64,000 nt of DNA from Mycobacterium sp. URHD0025 (GCF_000426065.1 NZ_AUEQ01000006.1:310001-374000), one strand, 5' to 3'. Numbered from the stretch's first letter, positions 1-8,384 are shown. Notes: generated from the letters alone by a model not told the origin. Translations and numbers: made by a program.

Positions 1-324
1 CAGAAGCTCTCGTGGCGGCTGCTGGCCGATGAGGACACCGCTGTGGCTCAGCTTCTCACTAGCAAGTACCTGCATCCCCTCGATATGCATCTGAGCCTCA
101 AACCGCTGATCATCGACGCGCTGGCTGCGTACTTAGATCACGACCGTAACGTCAATCGCGCCGCGGAAGCACTGGTCATTCATCCGAACACGCTGCGTTA
201 TCGGCTTCGTAAGTACACCGAGATCGCTCACATCGAACTGGAAGAAACCGATCACCTTGTGGCGCTCGCGATAGCGCTGGAGGCCCACCGCGCCGTTGTC
301 GCGGGCTACAACGGCGATGCATAA
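1..324 (+). CDS. PucR/CdaR-family transcriptional regulator, C-terminal part (5' end outside window)
   Basis: The reading frame is open from base 1, so only the last 107 residues are seen. They carry the C-terminal helix-turn-helix of PucR/CdaR regulators: a Leu-rich lead-in (LIIDALAAYLDHDRNVNRAA) followed by the diagnostic VIHPNTLRYRLRKY. In this family the HTH is at the extreme C-terminus, and N-terminal domains sense purine, sugar-acid or similar effectors, so the missing part should hold the sensor. No effector can be inferred. A second, complete PucR gene lies at 35049-36083; the two are clearly different proteins. The gene ends with TAA and is followed by a gene-poor stretch. Confidence 0.85.
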   Translation, partial: QKLSWRLLADEDTAVAQLLTSKYLHPLDMHLSLKPLIIDALAAYLDHDRNVNRAAEALVIHPNTLRYRLRKYTEIAHIELEETDHLVALAIALEAHRAVVAGYNGDA

Positions 325-769
325 CGTTTGACAGCGTCACCGATGACACCGTGTGCCGTGACGTCGACAATCGATAGTAGGTGGCCTTTCCCAACCGCGC
401 CTATCTGATTGCATTTCGCGGTGGCTGACCTCACATGGATCTACCAGAGGAAGCGCGCATGGGTTACCGAGTCATCGTGGGAGTAGGAATGACCCACTTC
501 GCTTCGCGGAGGCTGGCCCGGGGCCACGTTGGGCTAGCTGAGGAAACCGCGACGCGCGCGATCCGCGACATCGGAATGTCCTGCGGCCACTTCCAACAAC
601 CCCTACTGGCTAGCGCCAGGTGGCGAGTCGCCTGCGTCGTCATCAGGTCCAGGCGAGACGACAACTGGTGTCCACGAATTGCGCACTGAGCCAGGCACTG
701 ACGATTCGACATGGGCACGGACGCCGATGGCTACAACCGAGTCGCATACATAGAACGGAGAACAAACGC
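325..769. other. Gene-poor stretch with a decayed gene
   Basis: Between the PucR tail and the acyl-CoA ligase there is no intact gene. The only recognisable content is the thiolase remnant at 459-689. The rest shows no clear promoter, hairpin or conserved protein frame, apart from the ligase ribosome-binding site near 754-760. Confidence 0.6.
459..689 (+). pseudogene. Thiolase / acetyl-CoA acetyltransferase N-terminal remnant
   Basis: From an ATG at 459, preceded by a good Shine-Dalgarno (AGAGGAAG), the frame reads MGYRVIVGVGMTHFASR and continues to ATRAIRDIGMS at about base 581. This matches the start of SCPx-like and acetyl-CoA acetyltransferase thiolases (V-G-V-G-M-T-x-F, then an Ala-rich helix ending in a DIG/DAG turn). 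After that the frame turns into sequence unlike the family and stops at 689, about 40 thiolase residues out of an expected 380-400. An internal deletion is the simplest reading. It sits just upstream of an acyl-CoA ligase, so an acyl-CoA degradation cluster has probably decayed here. Confidence 0.6.
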
Positions 770-2338
770 GTGCGCGTCATCGATTTCTTCGACGAAGCAG
801 CATCACTTCACCCTGAACGGATGTTCGCCTCCGATGTTACGGGGGAGAGACAGTACACATTCGCAGACGGGGTGAAGTACTCGCACGAGGTCGCATGCGG
901 GCTCCGGGAGGCAGGCGTAAGGGTTGGTGACCCCGTCGGCATACTCGCGCCCAACTGTCCAGAGGCACTGCTCACAACCTTTGCATTGTGGCGATGCGGT
1001 GCGGCCTGGGTTCCGTTGAATCCACGTAATGCACTCACGGCGACGTCAGACTTCGCCCGCGAAGTGGGACTCAAATATATTGTGCTGCACTCAGATTTCT
1101 CTGACCACGCAGAGGACCTCCTCGCGGCGATACCCACTTTGGAACTGATTATCGGTATCGGTCAGCGATGCGATGGTCAGCAGTTCGTCGATGATGTGAT
1201 CGCGCGCGGGCGCGGACGCGAACTCGACGACTGGAACGATGTGCACGGTCGGCGCGATCTGGTGTGCGTTCTCGCTCCAACTGGAGGGACCACCGGGCGC
1301 TCGAAACCAGTCATGATCACGAATGACATCTGGACAACACTCATGAATCTGACGAGTCGGCACTTTCCTCCCACCCAGCATCCCGTCAACCTGATGTCTG
1401 CACCCATCACGCATGCGGCAGGTCTTTTCGCTGCTGTAATGGCTTGTCAGGGCGCGGGTACCGTCATACTTCGCAAATTCGACGCCCATGACGTCCTCGA
1501 CGCAATCGAGGATCACGGCATCACTCATATGTTCCTCCCGCCGACCGCGCTCTACGACTTGGTGGACCTGCAGCAGCAGCAGCCCCGTGTCCTCGACAGC
1601 ATGAGATTGCTGTGGCTGGCCGCAGCCCCGATCTCGCCAGATCGCCTGCGGCATGCCGTCAACGTCCTTGGCGGAATCATTGGGCAGTCCTTCGGCCAAG
1701 CGGAAGCACCCGGGTTTATTACCTGGATGCCCGCTGAGGAGATCGAAGCCGCAGCTGCGAATAATGACCTTAACCGACTCGCAAGTTGCGGTCTCCCAAC
1801 CTGGGGCACTCAGGTAGAGGTAATGTCCGGCGAGGGTAAACTGCTTGGGCGCAACGCGGTTGGCGAGATCGTCGTTCGAGGACACCTGGTTACGCCAGGA
1901 TACTTTGGTCGACCCGAAGAAACCGAAGCTGCCCACCAACACAACTGGCTCCACACTGGAGACATCGGCAGGATTGACAGCGATGGATACATATACATCG
2001 TCGATCGCAAACGGGACATGATCATCTCGGGCGGATTCAACATCTACCCATCGGAAATCGAAACCGTGCTCCTGAAGATGCCGTCGGTCAAACAATGTGC
2101 AGTATTCGGAGCCCCAGATGAGAGATGGGGCGAGAAGGTTGTTGCCGAGATCGTCCTCCATTCCGACTCCCAGGTCAAAACGCTTGATGTAATCGACACG
2201 GCTAAAAGGGAACTCGGATCGGTAAAGGCTCCAAAAGACGTGGTGTTCGTTGAGCAGCTTCCACACACTGCCAACGGCAAGATCGACAAGAGAGCGATCA
2301 GAGGCAAGTACTGGAAGACGCACGATCGCCGGATCTGA
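770..2338 (+). CDS. Acyl-CoA synthetase (AMP-forming, FadD/ANL superfamily)
   Basis: A 522-residue cytoplasmic enzyme that should activate a carboxylic acid to its acyl-CoA through an acyl-adenylate. All ANL motifs are visible: the phosphate-binding loop PTGGTTGRSKPV, GEIVVRG, the adenylate-binding WLHTGDIGRIDSDGYIYIVD, the hinge RKRDMIISGGFNIYPSEIE, and the C-terminal catalytic Lys in TANGKIDKRAI. The start is taken as GTG 770 because the protein then begins at the normal VIDFFDEAA and an AACGGAG Shine-Dalgarno lies about 9 bases upstream. The frame also stays open back to 620, but that part is not protein-like. Codon use is visibly less GC-biased than in neighbours (for example 1981-2040 has 29 G+C of 60). 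Substrate unknown; an aromatic or medium-chain acid is plausible. Confidence 0.9.
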   Translation: MRVIDFFDEAASLHPERMFASDVTGERQYTFADGVKYSHEVACGLREAGVRVGDPVGILAPNCPEALLTTFALWRCGAAWVPLNPRNALTATSDFAREVGLKYIVLHSDFSDHAEDLLAAIPTLELIIGIGQRCDGQQFVDDVIARGRGRELDDWNDVHGRRDLVCVLAPTGGTTGRSKPVMITNDIWTTLMNLTSRHFPPTQHPVNLMSAPITHAAGLFAAVMACQGAGTVILRKFDAHDVLDAIEDHGITHMFLPPTALYDLVDLQQQQPRVLDSMRLLWLAAAPISPDRLRHAVNVLGGIIGQSFGQAEAPGFITWMPAEEIEAAAANNDLNRLASCGLPTWGTQVEVMSGEGKLLGRNAVGEIVVRGHLVTPGYFGRPEETEAAHQHNWLHTGDIGRIDSDGYIYIVDRKRDMIISGGFNIYPSEIETVLLKMPSVKQCAVFGAPDERWGEKVVAEIVLHSDSQVKTLDVIDTAKRELGSVKAPKDVVFVEQLPHTANGKIDKRAIRGKYWKTHDRRI

Positions 2339-2373
2339 CACTTGTCACCGCAGCCTTAACCGCCTGGCCCGCA

Positions 2374-2943
2374 ATGGATATGTCGAGACGTTCAGGGACG
2401 AGTGAGCGTCATGCAGCATCTGCCGCCGGTCGAGATCAGCGGTTGCCTGACACCGAAGGCGCCGTCTACCCGCGGGCGAATTCGACGAGTAGCGTCAGCG
2501 CGGTGGCACTCGCTCCTGGAAACTGGCCCCGTTCCCTGCTTCGCGCGGTTCGTACTTTCAACAAGTACGTGCTCAACTCTGTTATGGGCCCGCTAGCCGG
2601 CCGAAAGAACTCGTATGCTGCAGCCATCCGGCATACCGGCAGAAAGTCGGGCAAACAGTACTCGACGCCGGTCGGAGCAGAGCGTATACCGGACGGGTTC
2701 ATCATTCCGCTGGCATACGGGACCCAAGTGGACTGGCTGCAGAACGTGATTGTCGCCGGCAGGGCCACAATATCGGCCAACGGCGAAACGCACGACGTGA
2801 CCAAACCCGAACTGATCGACGCATCGACGGCGTTGCCGATGATCTCGCCGAAGCAACGAAGGACCTATGAGCGCGTGGGGATTTCCCAGTATCTGACAGT
2901 GACGCTCGCCGAACCGCACTCAGGAGCCGACCCCCGGAACTGA
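2374..2943 (+). CDS. Deazaflavin (F420)-dependent nitroreductase-family protein (DUF385/Ddn-like)
   Basis: The central and C-terminal part reads YAAAIRHTGRKSGKQYSTPV, then a short beta-strand region with GFIIPLAYG and WLQNVIVAGRATI. This is the split beta-barrel signature of the Ddn/DUF385 (FDOR-A) family, which uses reduced F420 to reduce quinones, nitro compounds or enones. As drawn the protein is 189 residues, longer than the usual 120-150. The first 43 residues look non-conserved, so an internal start such as GTG 2503 may be the real one. It lies 35 bases after the acyl-CoA ligase on the same strand, probably co-transcribed, and shares its lower-G+C character. A second family member is at 60224-60631. 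Confidence 0.75.
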   Translation: MDMSRRSGTSERHAASAAGRDQRLPDTEGAVYPRANSTSSVSAVALAPGNWPRSLLRAVRTFNKYVLNSVMGPLAGRKNSYAAAIRHTGRKSGKQYSTPVGAERIPDGFIIPLAYGTQVDWLQNVIVAGRATISANGETHDVTKPELIDASTALPMISPKQRRTYERVGISQYLTVTLAEPHSGADPRN

Positions 2944-3009
2944 GCTCCCGCATGTACTAGCCTGGTTCGCTGGAAAGACCACCGCGGTTGGTCCGGCGGA
3001 CGTGCGTTA

Positions 3010-3861
3010 TCACGATGAGCTGCGTAGGCAGGCCGCGGACGCGGCGGCGGCGATAAAAGCGGTGACAGTGCTGCGGTGGTCGTGGGCATTGTGGGCCAGG
3101 ACGATGCTGCTCGTGCCCGCGTCCCTGACGGGAACGCAGACGGTCGCCGGCGGTACCGGCGACACTAGCGAGCGCGGTAGGACCGCGACAGCGCGTCCGA
3201 TCTGGACCAAGGGAACCAGTTCGGTGACATCCTCGATTTCAGGCCCCGCGCTGTGGTCGTTCGGAACGCCGACCCAGCGCGGGAAGGTCTCTGCGGCAAG
3301 GTCCTTCATGCGGATGCCAGCCCGTCCGGCCAGAGGATGGGTCTTTGGCAGGAGTGCGACGCGATCCTCGACGTGCAGGGGCACCGTCGTGAAACCGGTG
3401 AGATCATCGAACGGGGCGTAGAGCAATGCGACATCGGCCTGCCCGTCACGAAGGACCTGGGACCGGCTCGTGCCGCTGCAGAACACGATTTCCACCCGCC
3501 CCGCATACTGCTGCTCGGCATAGGCGGCGAGTAGGCCCGGCAGAAGGCCCGCATCCCCTCCTGGCTTCATCGCGAGCCGCAGATGATCGGGTTCACCGGC
3601 CTGTTGAGTTTTGTGCACGGCGATGTCCATCGCGTTGAGGGCGTGCCTGCCGTGTTCCAAAAGAGCCTGACCGGCTGCAGTCAGCGTGACGCTGCGACTG
3701 GTGCGGACGAACAGATCCACGCTCAGACGCGATTCGATGCGCTGGATCGTCTTGGACAACGCGGGCTGAGCGATGCGCAGCTGTCGCGCCGCGCGGCCAA
3801 AATGCAGCTGCTCGGCGACAGCCACGAAGTAGCGCAACTCCCGCATCTCCAGCATTTCCAT
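3010..3861 (-). CDS. LysR-family transcriptional regulator
   Basis: A 283-residue protein with a classical N-terminal LysR winged HTH ([20 protein letters not shown], then IAQPALSKTIQRIE) and a C-terminal periplasmic-binding-type effector domain. Two starts are possible (ATG 3861 or ATG 3852); both leave the HTH intact. It is transcribed divergently from the Dabb / SDR / amidohydrolase operon that starts 70 bases away, the usual arrangement for a LysR activator of a catabolic operon. The effector is probably a substrate or intermediate of that operon; this is inference from position only. Confidence 0.88.
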   Translation of the reverse strand: MEMLEMRELRYFVAVAEQLHFGRAARQLRIAQPALSKTIQRIESRLSVDLFVRTSRSVTLTAAGQALLEHGRHALNAMDIAVHKTQQAGEPDHLRLAMKPGGDAGLLPGLLAAYAEQQYAGRVEIVFCSGTSRSQVLRDGQADVALLYAPFDDLTGFTTVPLHVEDRVALLPKTHPLAGRAGIRMKDLAAETFPRWVGVPNDHSAGPEIEDVTELVPLVQIGRAVAVLPRSLVSPVPPATVCVPVRDAGTSSIVLAHNAHDHRSTVTAFIAAAASAACLRSSS

Positions 3862-3931
3862 TCCACTAGACTATCGATCCAGGCCAGATGTGTATTGGAC
3901 GAGCGCGCTGTCGCCGGGTTGAACTATCTGC

Positions 3932-4249
3932 ATGATCACCCATACGATGCTGGTCTCGTTTGCAGATCCCATTCCCGACGACGAACTCGAACGATTCGTC
4001 TCTGATATCGAAAAAGCGATGTCAGGCACCGGTGTAGTGCGCCGATTCCAGGCGCAGCGGCACATCGCTGTCGATGGCGAGCAGGCGATCCCGGCGTTCA
4101 TCGCGACCGCCGTGCTGCAATTCGGGGTGGCGAACGAAGCCGACCTTGCGACGTTGTTCGCGGCTCCTGACGCGGGCGCGGTCATCCACACCTGGCAGGC
4201 CCGCCACCCATATCGGGTGGCGTGGGCGAACCACGAGGTGTTGGAGTGA
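3932..4249 (+). CDS. Small Dabb-like (dimeric alpha/beta barrel) protein
   Basis: A 105-residue protein starting MITHTMLVSFADPIPDDELERF with an alternating strand/helix pattern resembling stress-responsive A/B-barrel (Dabb) or EthD-like proteins. I do not recognise a specific family. Its stop overlaps the GTG of the next gene by the GTGA arrangement, so it is the first gene of a translationally coupled operon with an SDR and an amidohydrolase-type decarboxylase. Small ferredoxin-fold proteins in such operons are often accessory enzymes or monooxygenases; no catalytic residues can be named here. Confidence 0.6.
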   Translation: MITHTMLVSFADPIPDDELERFVSDIEKAMSGTGVVRRFQAQRHIAVDGEQAIPAFIATAVLQFGVANEADLATLFAAPDAGAVIHTWQARHPYRVAWANHEVLE

Positions 4250-4998
4250 CCGGGTTGGCCGGGAAGGCGAGCCTGGTCACCGGCGCGGGGAGCGGGATCG
4301 GCCGCGCCATCGCGATCGGTCTCGCGCAGCGCGGCGTGGCGGTCGCGGTCCTCGACCTGAACCGGCCCGCTGCCGAGCAGACCGCCGAAACCATTATCGG
4401 GACAGGTGGTCAGGCCATCGCAGTTGCCGTGGACATCGCCGATGAGGACGCTGTGCGCGCCGCAGTGTGCGCAGTGGCTAACGAGTTCGGGAAGCTGGAC
4501 GTCGCGGTGAACAATGCCGCCGTCCCCTCCACCAACCAGGACCTGACCGACATGTCCGGCAGACACTGGGAACGGGTGTTGCAGATCAATCTCACCGGCA
4601 CGTTCTTCTGTCTCAAACACGAGATCCCGCAGATGATTCGGGCCGGCGGCGGGGCCATAGTCAACATCGCCTCCAACGGCGGACTGCATGCCATCCCGCG
4701 CGCTCCGGCGTACGTGGCCAGCAAGCACGGCGTGGTAGGGCTGACCAAGGTCGCCGCCGTCGACTACGCGCGAGACGGCATCCGCGTGAACGCCGTCGCG
4801 CCGGCGATCGCCCGCACCGCAATGTTCGACGAGGTCGCTGACGGAACCGACATGGTCGCGCAGCAGGAAGCCGTTACGCCGCTCGGCAGGCTAGCAACAC
4901 CGCGGGAGATCGCCGACGCCGCGATCTGGCTGTGCTCCAACGAGGCCTCCTACATCACAGGCACTGTGCTATCTGTCGACGGCGGACGCCGAGCATGA
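4246..4998 (+). CDS. Short-chain dehydrogenase/reductase (SDR)
   Basis: A 250-residue classical SDR. It shows the cofactor loop TGAGSGIGRAIA, NNAA, the catalytic Ser (IVNIASNGG), the YVASK Tyr/Lys pair and the C-terminal SYITGTVLSVDGG. The first strand lacks an acidic-to-basic switch that would clearly set NAD versus NADP. GTG 4246 is chosen because it overlaps the TGA of the upstream gene (GTGA) and places the Rossmann motif at the normal distance. An upstream ATG at 4222 lies inside the previous gene. It probably oxidises or reduces an intermediate of the pathway served by the amidohydrolase immediately downstream. Confidence 0.88.
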   Translation: MTGLAGKASLVTGAGSGIGRAIAIGLAQRGVAVAVLDLNRPAAEQTAETIIGTGGQAIAVAVDIADEDAVRAAVCAVANEFGKLDVAVNNAAVPSTNQDLTDMSGRHWERVLQINLTGTFFCLKHEIPQMIRAGGGAIVNIASNGGLHAIPRAPAYVASKHGVVGLTKVAAVDYARDGIRVNAVAPAIARTAMFDEVADGTDMVAQQEAVTPLGRLATPREIADAAIWLCSNEASYITGTVLSVDGGRRA

Positions 4999-5013
4999 AG
5001 TGAAAGGACATCG

Positions 5014-6048
5014 ATGACACTGAGAGGGATCGTCGCTGTCGAGGAGCACGTCGCCACGGGCGCATTCCTGAATGCAGCGCATCGGCTCGAGGTCGATCCC
5101 GCCGACCGGCGCGAGCTCGAACTGATGCGCACAGTTGAACGCCAGGAGCGATTCCGCACTGCGCTGACCGACATCGGCGCCCGCATTGCGGCAATGGATG
5201 CCGCAGGCCAGGCGATGGCGGTTCTCAGCATCAATCCGCCCGGCGTGCAGCCTTATCCCGTCACCGACGCCGTGCCCTTGGCGCAGGCGGTCAACGACGA
5301 CCTCGCCGCCATCGTGCGGTGTCATCCGGATCGTTTCGGCGCACTCGGCACCATTGCGCCGCAGGCGATAGATGCGGCTACCAAGGAGATCGAACGCATC
5401 ATGGGCCCGCTCGGACTCAATGGCGTGATGATCAACTCCCACACTCATGGCAGCTACCTCGACGAGCCCGAGTTCGAGCCCATTCTGGCTGCCGCGCAAG
5501 CGCACAGTGCGCCCATCTATTTGCATCCGCGATTCCCCAGCACGCCCACCCCCTATGACGTCTACGGGCTTCAAGCCGCCATCTGGGGCTACCAGGCCGA
5601 GGCCGGCCTACATGCCATGCGCCTGATCATGAGCGGAACGTTCGACAAGTACCCGGACCTGACCATCGTCCTGGGGCATCTAGGCGAAGGAATTCCCTAC
5701 TGGCTCAGGCGCATTGACAACAGGTACGCATTCGCGACCCAAGTGTCCGGGTCCGCCGGCTCGATGCCGGCACTCGAACTGACACCCAGTGAGTACTTTC
5801 GTCGCAACTTCGTCCTCACGACGAGCGGCATCGACGATCCTGCCGTGCTCGACCTCGCCCTCGACGCGGTCGGCGATGACAACATCATGTTCGCCGTCGA
5901 CACCCCCTACGAAGACACCGCCACCGCGGTCCGCTTCCTGCGCGACGCGCCCCTGACTGACACGCAGCGAATCAATATCGCCCACCGCACCGCTGAACGG
6001 GTATTCGGTGTTGAGTGCTCCGCCCCCGGCAGGATCGCGCCCGACTGA
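5014..6048 (+). CDS. Amidohydrolase-fold decarboxylase (gamma-resorcylate / ACMSD-like)
   Basis: A 344-residue member of the amidohydrolase_2 family. It opens GIVAVEEHVA, like the gamma-resorcylate (2,6-dihydroxybenzoate) decarboxylases. The metal ligands line up by eye: the E-x-H pair at residues 10-12, His171 (IYLHPRFP), His222 (VLGHLGEGIPYWLRRID) and Asp296 (FAVDTPYE). Family members carry out non-oxidative decarboxylation of hydroxybenzoates or aminocarboxymuconate semialdehyde. The start ATG 5014 has an AAAGGA site 16 bases after the SDR stop. With the SDR and the divergent LysR this suggests a small aromatic-acid degradation module; the exact substrate is not shown by the sequence. Confidence 0.82.
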   Translation: MTLRGIVAVEEHVATGAFLNAAHRLEVDPADRRELELMRTVERQERFRTALTDIGARIAAMDAAGQAMAVLSINPPGVQPYPVTDAVPLAQAVNDDLAAIVRCHPDRFGALGTIAPQAIDAATKEIERIMGPLGLNGVMINSHTHGSYLDEPEFEPILAAAQAHSAPIYLHPRFPSTPTPYDVYGLQAAIWGYQAEAGLHAMRLIMSGTFDKYPDLTIVLGHLGEGIPYWLRRIDNRYAFATQVSGSAGSMPALELTPSEYFRRNFVLTTSGIDDPAVLDLALDAVGDDNIMFAVDTPYEDTATAVRFLRDAPLTDTQRINIAHRTAERVFGVECSAPGRIAPD

Positions 6049-6166
6049 CCGCTACACCAACACATTTGCCTTATGCAATGCTGCACAGCATAGTCGAGCT
6101 GTCATACGCCAGCTCAGCTATCGTGCGCGCGTCCCAGCGTGGGTAGGTTGTTTTGTTGCCGGAGTA

Positions 6167-7093
6167 TCAGTTCTTGTCGTTGAACGCGGTCAGGGTATCG
6201 ATGATGTCGGCGATTGCGGTTGTGATGGCATGCGGCCGGTCCAGCGGGATGTTGTGGCCGGCATCGATCACGACGTGCCGGCCCTGGGGAGCTTGAGATG
6301 CCAGCCTTCTGTGGCTGGCGAGGATGGCGCGATGTGTCTTCGCAAGAAGTCGTGAGATGCGGTTGCCGCTGAGAACTGTCACGGGTACGTCAGGCAGTGG
6401 GCGGCGCATGTATGGGGCGGAGAGCGCCTTTATCCAGCCGCGAGTTTCGCGTGCTTGGTTTTGGGTTGCGGCGACGGTGAGCTCGTAGTGTTTGGCCTCT
6501 GCGGCATAGGTGGCCGGCAGGATCGGGTCGACGAGTTTTCCGACCATCCACCGCGTGGCGCCGATATGTGCGAGTGCCTGTGTCGCTACCGCGTAGGCCC
6601 GGAGGGCAAGTCGGTAGCTGTGGCTCCGCAGTGAGGCGACGTCAGTGCACGCACCGTCAACGAAGACCAAGCCGGCGATCCGCGCGGACGTGTCTTGAGC
6701 CGCATAGGCTTGGATGATCGACGCACCGACGCTGTGGCCGACAAGGATGACCTTGGCTCGGGGCCGAGGCGCGGTGACGGCATCGATGACTGCCCCAAGG
6801 TCACTGGCCATCCGTTCAACAGTGCGCAGTTCGAAATCGACATCGCTATTGCCATAGCCCGCCCGGCAATACACGACAGTCTGCGTTCGCTCGGCCACCT
6901 CGGGTTGGACGAGGCCCCAAAATGTGTGCGCGACACCCAAACCCGATTCGAAGACCACGATGAACTCTTGGCAGCCACCGCTCGGATGCGTGGTCATGTA
7001 CTGCAGACGGCGACGGTCGGAGGTCTGGGCGAACGCAATCGTGCCAAACGGACTCGTTTCGAATGTACCTGCAGCGCGCGGCTCATTCGCCAT
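6167..7093 (-). CDS. Alpha/beta hydrolase
   Basis: A 308-residue alpha/beta-hydrolase-fold protein. The nucleophile elbow is LVGHSVGAS, the oxyanion region precedes FESGLG, an acidic residue follows the later strand, and the catalytic His lies in DAGHNIPLDRPHAI near the C-terminus. It reads away from the TetR gene 66 bases upstream on the same strand and may be co-transcribed with it. The reaction is not predictable; esterase, epoxide hydrolase or lactonase are all possible. Confidence 0.8.
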   Translation of the reverse strand: MANEPRAAGTFETSPFGTIAFAQTSDRRRLQYMTTHPSGGCQEFIVVFESGLGVAHTFWGLVQPEVAERTQTVVYCRAGYGNSDVDFELRTVERMASDLGAVIDAVTAPRPRAKVILVGHSVGASIIQAYAAQDTSARIAGLVFVDGACTDVASLRSHSYRLALRAYAVATQALAHIGATRWMVGKLVDPILPATYAAEAKHYELTVAATQNQARETRGWIKALSAPYMRRPLPDVPVTVLSGNRISRLLAKTHRAILASHRRLASQAPQGRHVVIDAGHNIPLDRPHAITTAIADIIDTLTAFNDKN

Positions 7094-7159
7094 CTGAACG
7101 AAGCTACCAAAAGTGATGGAAGATGGGCGATGGCCGCTTGCGGGCGAACTGCCAACGCG

Positions 7160-7759
7160 TCAGCGTCGCGGCAGCCCGATCAATTCCTCGGTCAGTGCGC
7201 GCGCGGCCGTGATGGGCTTGGTGGAGCGCTCCAGTTTGGAACCCAGCAGCGCGCCGTCGTAGAGCAGCTGGATGTTGCGGGCCAGCGTCACGGGGGAGCT
7301 GACGCCGACCTGTTTCAGCAGGGCGGTCAGCGTGACCCGTAGCCACTCGCGGTGTGCCAGTACCGGTTCGAGCTCCACGCCGGGGTATTCGGTGGCAGCG
7401 TTGGCATACAGGCAGCCGCGGTAGTCACGCCGGGTCGCCGAGCCTGAGGCGAGGTCGAAAAAGGTCAGGATTCGGCCCACCGGATCATCGACCCCGGCCA
7501 CCGCCTGTTCCCAGCGGTTGCGATCAGCGTGATCCAAATCGGTGAGGTAGGCGATCACCAACGCGTCTTTCGAGCCGTAGGTGCTGTAGAGACTCGCCTT
7601 GGCGACCCCGGCCTCGCGCAGGATCTGGTCGATGCCGACGGCGCGAATGCCCTGGCTGGCGAACAGTTCTGCTGCGGTATTGAGCAATCGCTGAGCCGGC
7701 GGAACCGCGCCGACGGGCGGCGCACCCTTGGGTGCGGTGGCGGTCTGGGGCGTGCTCAT
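7160..7759 (-). CDS. TetR/AcrR-family repressor
   Basis: A 199-residue TetR protein. The N-terminal HTH is clear (LLNTAAELFASQGIRAVGID, then ILREAGVAKASLYSTYGSKD), followed by a helical ligand domain with RRDYRGCLYANAATEYPG, typical of the YxaF/TetR_C family close to NemR/AcuR. ATG 7759 is preferred over an upstream ATG at 7786 because the extra nine residues precede a low-complexity leader and the upstream codon lies inside the operator. It diverges from the DUF4242 / ABC-importer operon, and the 22-base palindrome at 7786-7807 between them is the obvious operator for both directions. Confidence 0.88.
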   Translation of the reverse strand: MSTPQTATAPKGAPPVGAVPPAQRLLNTAAELFASQGIRAVGIDQILREAGVAKASLYSTYGSKDALVIAYLTDLDHADRNRWEQAVAGVDDPVGRILTFFDLASGSATRRDYRGCLYANAATEYPGVELEPVLAHREWLRVTLTALLKQVGVSSPVTLARNIQLLYDGALLGSKLERSTKPITAARALTEELIGLPRR

Positions 7760-7785
7760 GCCGTCAGCGTAGCCCGGAACGCTCA

Positions 7786-7807
7786 ATAGACAGACCTGTC
7801 TGTCTAT
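7786..7807. promoter_or_regulatory. TetR operator (10+2+10 inverted repeat)
   Basis: The arms ATAGACAGAC and GTCTGTCTAT are perfectly complementary and separated by only CT. The site lies 26 bases upstream of the tetR start and 46 bases upstream of the DUF4242 start, so one repressor dimer pair could block both promoters. The CAGAC/GTCTG core is common in operators of the NemR/AcuR type of TetR regulators. Confidence 0.85.
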
Positions 7808-7853
7808 GCGAGTGTCGGTGCCGTTCCACCCCTGCGATGCCGAGGATTGCCAC

Positions 7854-8384
7854 GTGACTCTGTACCTCTACGAAATCACCCCTGATGCCACCGATGCCGC
7901 TGCGGTGGGACAGCTTCTCAAGACGCTCGACGCCGAGATTGCCGGCGGCGCTGGCGAACTGATCGAAGCTCAGGTCACGGCGCAGCGCCGGAGGATCTTC
8001 GCGATCGCCGAATTCGCACAGGATGCGGCCACCCTGGACGCCACCCAGTTGGCTGCCGCCACCGTCGCGGGCCCGCATCAGGTCCGGCTGGTCGGCGCGG
8101 ACCTGTCGGCTCTCAAAGCCGCCCGCCCGCAGGCCGGTTACCTGGTCGAGTGGGACCTGCCGGCCGAACTCGACATGGAGTCCTATCTGGCCCGCAAGAA
8201 GGCCAACGCCCCCAAGTACGCCGACGTGCCCGAGGTCCAGTTCCTGCGCACCTATGTCCGTGAGGACATGGACAAGTGCCTGTGTTTCTACGACGCACCC
8301 GACGAGGCTGCGGTGCGCCGGGCCCGCGACGCGGTGAGCACGCCGATCGACCGGCTGCATGGATTGGACGGGCCGCTCACGTGA
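7854..8384 (+). CDS. DUF4242-domain protein, first gene of an ABC-importer operon
   Basis: A 176-residue protein. Its second half matches DUF4242: VQFLRTYVREDMDKCLCFYD, then APDEAAVRRARDAV. A first half-domain (LYLYEITPDATDAAAVGQLL) looks like a divergent copy of the same ferredoxin-like fold. A characterised DUF4242 protein, SCO4226 of Streptomyces, binds nickel; whether this one does is unknown. GTG 7854 is preferred (CGAGGA 8 bases upstream); the ATG at 7806 sits inside the operator. The stop overlaps the next start (GTGA), coupling it to the flavoprotein and importer genes. Confidence 0.75.
   Translation: MTLYLYEITPDATDAAAVGQLLKTLDAEIAGGAGELIEAQVTAQRRRIFAIAEFAQDAATLDATQLAAATVAGPHQVRLVGADLSALKAARPQAGYLVEWDLPAELDMESYLARKKANAPKYADVPEVQFLRTYVREDMDKCLCFYDAPDEAAVRRARDAVSTPIDRLHGLDGPLT

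Noticed and set aside
1091..2341. A 416-codon minus-strand frame over the acyl-CoA ligase
   Set aside because: The plus-strand ligase has all ANL motifs; the minus frame has none.
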